Shown: piece by piece, positions 55,099 to 64,000 of the stretch
Numbering within the stretch: the first letter of the stretch is position 1
How the letters are laid out: each line of letters starts with the position of its first letter
Assembly: GCF_000344685.1 (NCBI RefSeq)
Contig: NW_006920415.1
Span: forward strand, 454,834 to 518,833
Direction: 5' to 3'
Length of the DNA: 64,000 bases
DNA from: Gloeophyllum trabeum ATCC 11539
Taxonomy: Eukaryota; Basidiomycota; Agaricomycetes; Gloeophyllales; Gloeophyllaceae
Position numbers and translations under genes: made by a program
The notes under the pieces: generated by a model
Database searches by the model: none
Seen by the model: the letters and a program-made list of their open reading frames with translations, nothing else
What the model was told of the DNA's origin: nothing

Positions 55099-56540
55099 AT
55101 GAAATTGAAGAATAGTCTCGGCGGCTTGAAAGCCAAGCAGGGCAAGGTACCGACAGTGGTGCCCCGCGACGCTATTGACGCCACACCGACCGCTACGGAG
55201 AACAACGCCTTCGATGCGCTCCTCGATAGACCACTTATCCCGCAAGGCGAGACGGGATTTACCAACCAGGTATAGTCTCTGTGATCCACCCCTCAACAAG
55301 CTCTCTGAAAAGAAATTTTGGTCATTAGGTCTCCCCCATGGAATCCCGAATCACCAACCTTACGATTGAACACCACGCGACGCAGCCCATGGTGCTCCTC
55401 TCGAAGCCCCTCAGTTGGGATGTGACGCCGTCGTGGATCGATGACACGGATTTCGATCCTGCCCTCATACCTATCCCTAAGCCCCCGCGCCAGGTCGTTG
55501 ACTATGCGGCACAGCCCTCTCTCTACCCTCTTACGCAAAAGCTCTACTCGCAGGTCACCTGGTACCGTATCGAGGTGGCCAATTGGCCTTCTTTCCTATC
55601 CGCACCTGTCTTTGATCCTTTTGAAGAAAAGGAACACAATGCACCTGATACTCCGAGCAACACTGCGTCCCCCCAGTCGGCCAAGCTCTCTCCCGCGTCC
55701 CCGAGCGACGGTCTGGTGGCGATAACCACCGTAATTGACGAGGTGCCGCCCTCGTCTGCTTGCGGCTACCATGCACATGGTCCGCCACAGTTGGACAACG
55801 AGTACATCCAGAAGTCCCCCGCTGCAATGGTGGCACGGCCGCAGAAGAGGTATGGACGACCGATGGGGCCGCGACCGAGACCGGAGACGCGTGATGAACG
55901 AGATCATCGTTTGGCCGCTGTAGGCCCTCCTCCAGGCCTTCCGCCTCCGCACAAGACGGCACCGGCGACCTCCGCATCCAACTCCTTAACCATCCTACCA
56001 GAAACGCGCGAGGAGCGGGCTCGCCGACTCAAAGACGTCGGGCCGCCTCCGGGTCTCCCGCCTCCGCGCAGGAGCATCGTGACGGCAGGGATTGCTTCAG
56101 TCGCTGAGACGCGCGAGGACAGAGAACGTTGGCTCGCTGCTGTAGGCCCGCCTCCGGGTCTGCCACCTCCGCGCAGAGGGGCGAAGACGACGTTCGATTT
56201 CACCTCAGTCGGAGTCGTGTCGAATACCCGCGAAGAGCGGGCTCTTCGCCTGGAGGATATCGGTCCTCCTCACCGTCTCCCGACTCCCTCGGCCAGGAGA
56301 ATTATCGCGATGAACGCGAGATCTGTGTCAATACTGGACACTCCCGAGTGGCGCACCCATCGTCTAAAGGACATCGGCCCTCCTCCAGGTCTACCTCCGC
56401 GTAAAAGAGAACAGGTGGTGTCGGAGTTCGGCGTCGGCGGGGGCGGTAGCTCTGCGTGCATAAGGAGACGAGGGGCGAAGTCTTGTTATCACTATCTTCT
56501 AATCTGCGAGAGAGAAAGATGCGGAAGAGTCATGATATGA
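55099..56540 (+). CDS. C1, GPPPGLPPPR-repeat protein, two exons
   Basis: Exons 55099-55269 and 55329-56540 join in frame to 460 residues. Exon 1 encodes MKLKNSLGGLKAKQGKVPTV, a short conserved leader. Exon 2 starts with a conserved globular-looking part (YPLTQKLYSQVTWYRIEVAN, then WPSF) and an acidic/Ser-rich linker, followed by about six imperfect repeats of roughly 35 residues. Each repeat pairs a charged helix (ETREERARRLKDV) with GPPPGLPPPRR. The GPPPGLPPPR core is a polyproline-II type ligand of the kind bound by SH3, WW or EVH1 domains, which is inference. The fifth repeat is degenerate (GPPHRLPTP). The C-terminus reads SEFGVGGGGSSACIRRRGAK, after which C1 has lost the stop used by C2 and C3 and runs 12 residues further. 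No family is recognised. Confidence 0.75.
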
Positions 56541-56667
56541 AGGTTAGGCCTTGGGACTCTGAGCAGTGATTGTAAGACGGGGGGGAGGACGGGAAAACAG
56601 GTGTTTTCTTCCTTGCTGGGTTTCATGATATCTTTTGTATGATCAGAATAAACGCTGCTTCTGTTCA

Positions 56668-57060
56668 TCACGTGTTAGAGGCTTCGGCACCAAGGCGCGC
56701 AGCCATCCCTTCAGAGTTCAAGTCAACTGCTGGCCGCGAGGGCGCCGAGCACAGCAGGATGCTGACAGGAACACCAGATTCAGTCGTAGCTGCAGCCTCT
56801 GTGAGTTCATTGCGATCGCAATTTCTGCTCATGGCTGCGATACCCACAGTAGCTAGAGAAACAACTGAGCCTAGCAAGAACCACGTGAGACAGACTAGCA
56901 AAGGAACTCCAGTACCCCAGCGGGCGGTCCTGTACAGGGTACGTGCACGATGGACACCGGGATTTACGGCCAATGGGACTGAATTCCACGGGAGGGGTGG
57001 GCAGGATGCAAGACGAAAGAACAACCCGGGTCCGATTAGGGATCTCGGATATCGTTGCAT
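56668..57060 (-). CDS. Antisense-strand frame with one membrane helix in the C1-C2 spacer
   Basis: The frame encodes 130 residues. It contains a convincing membrane segment, GVPLLVCLTWFLLGSVVSLA followed by TVGIAAMSRNCDR, which is unchanged in the C3-C4 spacer. Sequence N-terminal to it shifts frame between copies, and the C2-C3 spacer copy is disrupted. It may be a last exon of a small membrane protein whose first exon overlaps the C promoters (MRLSFSWAYMVKRHACPK before a GTAAGT donor), or the relic of a multi-pass gene carried by the repeat. Confidence 0.35.
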   Translation of the reverse strand: MQRYPRSLIGPGLFFRLASCPPLPWNSVPLAVNPGVHRARTLYRTARWGTGVPLLVCLTWFLLGSVVSLATVGIAAMSRNCDRNELTEAAATTESGVPVSILLCSAPSRPAVDLNSEGMAARLGAEASNT

Positions 57061-57461
57061 AGCATATTCCGATGGAAGATTCCCAGTAGGCGAGCTACCG
57101 ATGCCTACGCGAGGCAGGCCAGAAAGGACCTTCCTACCCAGCTTTGAATGAGCGCGAGAGAGATTTCTCTAGAGATTCAACCCTATGAGCACCAAGTATG
57201 GAGGACACGTGGAGATAACAATCAGCGAAGCTGTACTTACTACGTAGAAACGTTGAGGATGCATGAGTATCGGGTTGCATAGCAGTGCGGCACGAGTCTA
57301 ACGGGTTGGAATGCCCGTCCACTTCCCATCCACAAGATATACACATTTTCCACTTACCTGAGCAGGCTTCTTTGGGCATGCATGGCGTTTGACCATATAG
57401 GCCCAAGAGAAGCTCAGGCGCATCAGGCCCTCCCGCTGTTCTTCGGCATCTGCCGTGGGAG

Positions 57462-57468
57462 TATAAAA
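57462..57468 (+). promoter_or_regulatory. TATA box of C2
   Basis: TATAAAA lies 97 nt before the C2 ATG in the conserved promoter block. Confidence 0.55.
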
Positions 57469-57558
57469 GTCAACCTCGCCACACGTCCCTCCCCCACCTT
57501 GGAGCACCTACATCCAACAAGCCCCTCACTACACTCTCACCAATCAACCTACAACATA

Positions 57559-58943
57559 ATGAATTTGAAAGGCCTGCTCGGTGGCTTGAAAACCAAACAG
57601 TGCAAGGTACCGGTGGTGGTGCCCCGCAACGCGTCGTTCGCTATTGACGCCACACCGACCGCGAAGGAGGACAACGCCTTCGATGGGCACATTGATGTAC
57701 TAGTCCTCCCGCACGAGACGGGGCCCAGGGTTACCAACCAGGTACGTTTGGTGGATCCACTCCTCATGTAGCTCTGACAAAAAAATTGGTCATTAGGTTT
57801 CTTCAAGAAGACAACTAATCACCAACCTGGCGACGGAAGGCTGTGTGGAGCCTGTGGTCTTGCAGCCTAAGCCACGCCGCTGGGATGCAAACCCACCTTG
57901 GGTAAATGGCACGGACTTTGACCCGGCACTCTTCCCTAATGCCAAACCCGCCGTCGACATTGTTGACTTCACCGAATACCCCGCTCTGTACCCCCTTACC
58001 CAGAGACTCTACTCTCAGGTCATCTGGTACCGTATCGAGGTCGCTAACTGGCCGCCTTTCCGATCCACCCTGCGCTTCGATCCCTTCGAGGACAACAGAG
58101 ACGACGGCAGGCCCAACTCTCCCAGCAACACCACGTCGGCCGAGCTCTCTCCCGCGTCGTCGACCGACAGATTGCCTGCTATAACTACGCCCACTGACGA
58201 GGTCCCGCCCTCGTCCGCTTACAGCCACCATGCGTACAGCCCGCCACAGTTGGACAACGAGTACGTCCAGAAGTCCCCCGCTGCAACAGTGGCACGGCCG
58301 CAGAAGAGGTACAGACGGCCGATGGGGCCGCGACCGAGGCCAGAGACCCGCAGCGAGCGGGAACGTAGGCCCCCCTCCAGGTCTCCCGCCTCCGCGCAAG
58401 AGCGCGCCGGCGACCTCCGCATCCAACTCCTTCCCCATCCTATCAGAAACGCGCCAGGAGCCGGCTCGCCGACTGAAAGACGTCGGGCCGCCTCCAGGTC
58501 TCCCGCCTCCGCGCAGGAGCGTGGCGACGGTGGGATTTGTGCCGGTTGCTGAGACGCGCGAGGAGAGAGAACGCCGACTCGCTGCTGTCGGCCCGCCTCC
58601 GGGTCTGCCACCTCCACGCAGAAGGGCGCCGACGACATTCGAATTCGCCTCAGTCAGAGCCGTGTCGAAGACCCGTGAGGAGCGCGCTCTTCGCCTAACG
58701 AATGTCAGTCCTCCTCCGGGTCTCCCGACTCCCCCGGCCAAGAGAATTATCGCGATGAACGCGAGATCCACGGCAAGCCAAGAGACTCTTGAGCAGCGCG
58801 CCCGTCGTCTGAAGGACATCGGCCCTCCTCCAGGTCTGCCTCCTCCGCGTGCAAGAGAGCAGGTGGTCTCGGAGTTCGGCGTCGGCGGGGGTGGTAGCTC
58901 GGACTGCGTAAAGAGACGAGGGGGGAAGTTTTGTTATCACTAG
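57559..58943 (+). pseudogene. C2, frameshifted GPPPGLPPPR-repeat gene
   Basis: Exon 1 (57559-57741) and the start of exon 2 (from 57797) are in frame and include YPLTQRLYSQVIWYRIEVAN. At about 58360, where C1, C3 and C4 read ER(D/E)xRLAAxGPPP, C2 lacks 14 bases and passes from GAACGT directly to AGGCCCCCC. The frame then reads Ser/Arg-rich nonsense to a stop at 58550-58552. In the ancestral frame the repeats continue intact (ETRQEPARRLKDVGPPPGLP and so on) to CYH and a stop at 58941-58943. The protein therefore loses all its proline repeats, unless the truncated product is used. The rest of the gene is well kept, so the lesion is young. Confidence 0.72.
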
Positions 58944-60061
58944 CTTCTAAAAAGCGAGAGGAAGCGTCGGAAGAGCAATGAAAGGAAGGATAGGTTTTGG
59001 GACTTTGAGCGGTGATTGTCCCATATTTCTTTGTTTCGGTTCTGTACGAGTAACAGGGAAAGCGGGCGTGTTCTTCCTTGCTGGATTTCATTGCGTCTTT
59101 TGTACTATCAGAATGAATGCTGCTTCTGCTCTGCATCCATCTCGTGCCCTAGGACCTGAGGTTCGCAGATGGCCAGGAGTCAGACACCAATAACCTAGTT
59201 CATCACGTGTCAGAGACTTGGGCATCAAGGCGCGCAGCCATCCCTACAGAGTTCAAGTCGACTGCTAGCCGCAAGGGCACCGAGCACAGCAGGATGCTGA
59301 CAGGAACACAGATTCAGTCTTAGCTGCACCGTTTGTGAGATCATCGCGATCACAACTTCTGCTCACCGCTGCGATACAGCTAGAGGAACAAGTGAGCCTA
59401 GCGAGAACGGCATGAGACAGACTAGCAAAGAAACTAGAGTGCCCCAGAGGGCAGTCATGTACAGGGGGCATGCACGGTGGACGCCGGTCTACGGCCGATG
59501 GGACTGAATTCCTCAGGAGGAGGAGGGCAGGAGGCAAGACGAGAGCACATCCCGGGTCCGAGTAGGGATCTCGGATATGGTGTCATGGCGGATTCCGATG
59601 GAAGCTTCCCAGTAGGCGAGCTACTGAGGTCATCGAGAGCATGCCAGAGAGGACCTTCCTTCCATCCCAGCTTTGAATGAGCGCGAGGCAGACATTTCTC
59701 TAGGGATTCAACCCTGCAGCCACGAATTATGGAGAGCATGCAGGATAACAGCCAACGAAGCTGTACTTACTATTAACCAGTGATCATCGGGTAGCCCGGT
59801 AGGACACCTAGACGCGTTGCGGACGTGAGCCAACAATCTGACAATGTTCGTATAGCCATTTTGGCATAGGAGCATTGGGTTGCATAGTAGTGTGGCGCAA
59901 GGCTAAGGGTCTGGAATGCCCGTCTCCCCATCCACAAAATATACGCATATTCCCCTTGCCCGAGCAGGCCATTGGGCATGCATGGCGTTTGACCATATAG
60001 GCCCAAGAGAAGCTCAGGCGCATCAGGCCCTCCCGTTGTTCTTCGGCATCTGCCGTGGGAA
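58944..60061. other. Spacer between C2 and C3
   Basis: It aligns with the C1-C2 and C3-C4 spacers. The membrane-helix frame found there on the minus strand is broken here (reading GHSSFFASLSHAVLARL), and the antisense donor GTAAGT upstream of C3 is GCAAGG. Confidence 0.55.
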
Positions 60062-60068
60062 TATATAA
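60062..60068 (+). promoter_or_regulatory. TATA box of C3
   Basis: TATATAA replaces TATAAAA here, 97 nt before the C3 ATG. Confidence 0.55.
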
Positions 60069-60158
60069 GTCAACCTCGCCACACGTCTCTTCAACCGCAC
60101 CTTGAACCACATCCCCCACATCCAACGAGCACCTCACCAACCAACCAGCCACAACACG

Positions 60159-61549
60159 ATGAACTTGAAGAATCTTCTCGGCGGCTTGAAAGCTAGAAAC
60201 TGCAAGGTACCGGCGGTGGTGCCCCGCAACGCGTCGCTTGCTGTTCACGCCACACCGACCGCGACGGAGGACAACACCTTCGACGCGCTGGTCGACAGAC
60301 TACGTATCCCGCAGAGTGCGTTGGGGAATACCAGCCAGGTACGGTTTGTTGGATCCGCTCCTCGTCTAGGTCTGAAAAAAGGATTGGTCATTAGGTCTCT
60401 TCGAGAAGATCACTAACTACCAACCTTGCGACGGGAGGCTGCGTGGAGCAGCCTGTGCTGTTCCAGCCTAAGCCTCGCCGCTGGGATGCAAACCCACATT
60501 GGATCAATGACACAGCCTTTGACAAGGCACTCTTCCCCGTTGCCAAACCCGCCGCCGACATCGTTGACTTCGCCGCACATCCCGCCCTTTACCCGGTCAC
60601 CCAGAGACTCTATTCTCAGGTCATCTGGTACCGCATTGAGGTGGCTGACTGGCCGCCTTTCCGTTCCACCCCGCGCTTCGACCCCTTCGAGGACGATCAA
60701 GGCGACGATAGGCCCAATGCTCCGAGCCACACCATGTCCCTCAAGTCGGCCGAGCTCTCTCCCGTGTCGTCGAGCGACGAATTGCCTGCCGTCACCACCC
60801 CAATTGATGAGGTCCCGCCATCCGCTTGCGGGTTGGACGACGAGTGCGTCAGGAATTCTACCACTGCAATGGTGGCACGGCCACATAGGAGGTATGGACG
60901 ACTGATGGGGCCGCGACCGAGACCAGAGACCCGCGGCGAGCGGGACCGTCGTTTGGCCGCCGCAGGCCCCCCTCCAGGCCTTCCGCCTCCGCGCATGACG
61001 GCACCGGCGACCTCCGACTCCAACTCCCTCGCATTCCTAACAGAGACCCACGAGGAGCGGACTCACCGACTGAAAGACGTCGGGCCGCCTCCAGGTCTCC
61101 CGCCTCCCCGCAGGAGCGTCGTGACGGCACGGTTTGCGTCAGCTGGCGAGACGCGCGAGGACAGAGAACGCCGACTCGCTGATGTAGGCCCGCCTCCGGG
61201 TCTGCCACCTCCGCGCATAAGGGCGGCGACGACGCTCGAATTCGCCTCGGTCGGAATGGTATCGAAGATCCCTGAGGAGCGGGCTCTTCGCCTGAAGGAT
61301 GTCGGTCCTCCTCCCGGTCTCCCGACTCCCGGTCTCCCGACTCCCGGCAGACGTATCGCGACGAAGGCGAGATCTGCGGCAGGCCAAGAGACTCCCGAGC
61401 AGCGTGCCCGTCGTCTGAAAGATATTGCTCCCCCTCCAGGTTTGCCTCCTCCACGTACAAGAGAGCAAGTGGTCTCGGAGTTCGGCGTCGGCGGGGGCGG
61501 TAGCGCGACGTGCGTAAGGAGACGAGGGGCACAGTCTTGTTATAACTAG
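60159..61549 (+). CDS. C3, intact GPPPGLPPPR-repeat protein, two exons
   Basis: Exons 60159-60338 (180 nt) and 60395-61549 (1155 nt) join in frame to 444 residues. Exon 1 encodes MNLKNLLGGLKARNCKVPAV, ATPTATEDNTFDALVDRLRI. Exon 2 opens with VSSRRSLTTNLATGGCVEQP, PKPRRWDANPHWINDTAFDK, then YPVTQRLYSQVIWYRIEVAD and WPPF. The acidic/Ser linker is shorter than in C1. The repeats follow, each as ETxEERxxRLKDVGPPPGLP plus PPRR, with a short internal duplication GLPTPGLPTPGRR. It ends REQVVSEFGVGGGGSATCVR, RRGAQSCYN. With no signal peptide or membrane segment, a cytosolic or nuclear scaffold is the simplest guess. This is the best full-length reference for the family in the window. Confidence 0.8.
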
Positions 61550-61799
61550 CTTCGACCAAGTGAGAGAGAGAGAGGCAGAAAAGCCGTGGCATGAAGGATA
61601 GGGTTTGGGACTTTGAGCGGTGATTGTACCATATTTTCTTTGCTTTGCTGTACGATTAACAGGCGGGAGGGGAGGGGAAAGCGGTTGTTTTCTTCCTTGC
61701 TGGATTTCATTGCATCTTTTGTATCATCAGAATATATTGCGCTCTGCTCTGCATCCATCGATGTTCATCCCATGCCCTAGGACCTGAGATTTGCAAATG

Positions 61800-62159
61800 T
61801 CAAGGACTCGGACCGCGATAACCTAGTTCATCACGTATCAGACTTTGGCACCGCGCGGCCATCCCTCCAGAGCTCAAGTCCATTGCTAGCCGCAGGGACG
61901 CTGAGCGCGTCAGGATGCTGACAGGAATACCAGCTTCAGTCGTAGCTGCACCCTCTGTGAGATCATCGCGATCGCAATTTCTGCTCATAGCTGCGATACC
62001 CACAGTAGCTAGAGAAACAACTGAGCCTAGCAAGAACCACGTGAGACAGACTAGCAAAGGAACTCCAGTGCGGCGGTCCTGTACAGGGTACATGCACAAT
62101 GGACGCCGGTTTGCGGCCAATGGGACTGAATTCGTCAGGAGGGGGTGGGCAGGAGGCAA
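61800..62159 (-). CDS. Antisense-strand frame with the same membrane helix in the C3-C4 spacer
   Basis: The frame encodes 119 residues and contains GVPLLVCLTWFLLGSVVSLA, TVGIAAMSRNCDRDDL, as in the C1-C2 spacer. The N-terminal part is in a different frame from that copy, so exon structure is unknown. It could be coding or a repeat relic. Confidence 0.33.
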   Translation of the reverse strand: MPPAHPLLTNSVPLAANRRPLCMYPVQDRRTGVPLLVCLTWFLLGSVVSLATVGIAAMSRNCDRDDLTEGAATTEAGIPVSILTRSASLRLAMDLSSGGMAARCQSLIRDELGYRGPSP

Positions 62160-62639
62160 TACGAAGGAACATCCCGGGTCAGACTAGGGATCTCGGATAT
62201 CCTATCATAGCAGATTCCGATCGAAGCTTTCCAGCAGGCGAGCTACCGAGGTCTTCGAGAGCAGGCCAGAAAGGACCTTCCTTTCATCCCAGCTTTGAAT
62301 GATCGCGATGCAGATATTTCTCTAGGGATTCAACCTTATGAGCACGGATTATAGAGGGCATGCGGAAATAACCATCAGCGAAGCTGTACTTACTACGTAG
62401 AAACATTGAGGACGCGAGTCTGCGTTCGTATACTCATTATAGCGCAGGAGTATCGGATTGCATAGTAGTGCGGCACGAGGCTAACGGGCTGGAATACCCG
62501 TCTCCCCATCCACAAAATATACGCATATTCCACTTACCCGAGTAGGCCTTTGGGCATGCATGGCATTTGACCATATAGGCCCAAGAGAAGCCCAGGCGCA
62601 CCAGGCCCTCCCGTTGTTCTTCGGCATCTGCCGTGGGAA

Positions 62640-62646
62640 TATAAAA
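62640..62646 (+). promoter_or_regulatory. TATA box of C4
   Basis: TATAAAA lies about 108 nt before the C4 ATG. Confidence 0.55.
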
Positions 62647-62747
62647 GTCAACCTCGCCACACGTCTCTCCAACCGCATCTTGAACCACATCCCCCACATC
62701 CAACGAGCACCTCACTACTCTCTCACCAACCAAGCAGCCACAACACG

Positions 62748-64000
62748 ATGAACTTGAAGAATCTTCTCGGCGGCTTGAAAGCCAAACAGGGCAAGGTACC
62801 GGCGGTGGTGCCGCGCGACGCGTCGCTCGCTGTTGACGCCACACCGACCGCGACGGAGGACAACACCTTCGACGCGCTGGTCGATAGACTACGTATCCCG
62901 CAAAGCGAATTAGGGAATACCAGCCAGGTACGGTTTGTTGGATCCGCTCCTCGTCTAGCTCTGACAAAAGAATTGGTCATTAGGTCTCTTCGTCAAGAGT
63001 ACTAATTACCAACCTCGCTATGGAAGGCTGCGTAGAGCAGCCTACGCTATTCCACCCTAAGCCTCACGGCTGCGATGCACATCCGCCTTGGGTCAATGAC
63101 ACGCACTTCGACCCGGCACTCTTTCCCATTGCCAAACCGGCTGCTGCAACTCTTGACTTCGCCGAACAGCCCAGTCTCTACCCCATTACCCAAAAGCTCT
63201 ATTCCCAGGTCATCTGGTATCGTATCGAGGCGGCCAACTGGCCCCCCTTCCGGTCCACCCCGGTCTTTGACCCCTTCGGAGACAACAAAGACAACGACGT
63301 GCCCGATGCTCCGAGCGACACCGCGTCCCCCGAGTCCGCCGATCCCTCGCCCGCGTCGTCGAGCGATGAGTTGCCCAGAGTATCCACGCCAGCCGACGAG
63401 GTCTCGCCTTTATCTGTTTGCGGCCATGACGCGCACGGTCGGCCACGGCTAAATAATGCATGCCCAGTGACGCCCGGGAATGCTCCTGAGTATGCGAGCA
63501 AGCCCACGACTGCAGCGGTAGCACGGCTGCAGCAGAGCTACGGACGTCCGAAGGGGCCACGGCCGAGACCAAAGACCCGCGGCGAGCGCGAACGCCGTTT
63601 GGCCGCCGCAGGCCCCCCTCCAGGCCTTCCGCCTCCGCGCAAAAGCGCACCGATGATCTCCGACTTCAACTCCCTCGCAATCCTATCAGAAACGCGCGAG
63701 GAGCGGGCTCGCCGACTCAAAGACGTCGGGCCGCCTCCGGGTCTCCCGCCCCCGCGCAGAGCGGGATTTGCACCGGTTGCTGAGACACGCGAGGAGAGAA
63801 AACGCCGCCTCGCTGCTATCGCCCCGCCTCCGGGTCTGCCACCTCCGCGCATAAGGGCGGCGACGACGCTCGAATTCGCCTCGGTCGGAATGGTATCGAA
63901 GACCCGTGACGAGCGGGCTGTTCGCCTGAAGGATGTCAGTCCTCCTCCCGGTCTCCCGACTCCCGGCAGACGTATCGCGATCAACGCGAGATCCGCGGCA
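62748..64000 (+). CDS. C4, GPPPGLPPPR-repeat protein, truncated by the window end
   Basis: Exon 1 is 62748-62927 (180 nt) and exon 2 starts at 62984 and is open to the window end. Exon 1 encodes MNLKNLLGGLKAKQGKVPAV, nearly identical to C3. Exon 2 keeps PSLYPITQKLYSQVIWYRIE and WPPF. It has a longer linker than C3 (extra residues around CPVTPGNAPEYASKPTTAAV) and then the repeats, for example GERERRLAAAGPPPGLPPPR and EERARRLKDVGPPPGLPPPR. The third repeat reads AIAPPPGLPPPR. Sequence stops in the region equivalent to C3 residue 390, so about 55 residues are missing. The frame is intact as far as visible. Confidence 0.78.

Noticed and set aside
57815..61592. Long minus-strand Arg/Gly-rich frames (334 and 244 codons) opposite C2 and C3
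   Set aside because: They are the antisense of the GPPPGLPPPR repeats; the plus strand has the promoter, intron and conserved start.
1..64000. CRISPR arrays, bacterial operons, rRNA genes or biosynthetic clusters
   Set aside because: The window is fungal nuclear DNA with spliceosomal introns; no regularly spaced short repeats, rRNA segments or large synthase genes are present.

Overview
The window reads as nuclear DNA of a basidiomycete fungus, most likely an Agaricomycete. Genes are dense, introns are short (about 50-80 nt) with GT-AG ends, and several products belong to families typical of mushroom-forming fungi: SMP-repeat protein, macrofage-activating-glycoprotein-like secreted protein, Sur7/PalI tetraspan proteins and a gag-like single gene. 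Two runs of N (4940-5585 and 41324-42013) are assembly gaps, and each is flanked by nearly identical copies of about 0.5 kb, so the duplications around them are probably artefacts.

Layout. 0.5-4 kb: an intact seven-repeat SMP gene facing a broken paralogue. 4.4-6.1 kb: gap with a tRNA-derived element. 6.1-16.4 kb: three copies of a repeat unit (R1-R3), each with one small four-exon gene on the minus strand. A 3.6 kb module with two plus-strand genes (A1 and B1) lies between R2 and R3. 16.5-21.2 kb: a coiled-coil basic protein, a divergent coiled-coil protein and a single-pass membrane protein. 23.3-23.9 kb: another member of the small-gene family (A3). 24.9-28.6 kb: a gag-like gene and a secreted glycoprotein gene. 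32.1-37.1 kb: urea transporter DUR3 and histone chaperone RTT106, convergent. 37.7-44.5 kb: three Sur7/PalI genes, the third broken. 46.6-50.25 kb: a second copy of the A-B module. 51.1-53.0 kb: a small hydrophilic protein and histone H2A.Z. 55.1-64 kb: four tandem copies (about 2.6 kb period) of a gene encoding GPPPGLPPPR repeats; the last runs off the window.

The main novelty candidates are two apparently undescribed families. The first is a dispersed family of six small genes (R1, R2, R3, A1, A2, A3) with fixed exon lengths and phases (135 or 123, 93, 193-214 nt) and a shared upstream element. The second is the tandem GPPPGLPPPR array, whose promoters overlap a conserved antisense frame. 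Both families contain fresh frameshifted members, as do the B, Sur7 and SMP pairs, which suggests recent duplication and decay. A 437 bp MITE with perfect 23 bp terminal inverted repeats and a TA target duplication is proven by empty sites in the sister repeats.

Exon boundaries were read by eye from splice consensus and reading phase; no database search was available, so family names rest on recalled motifs.
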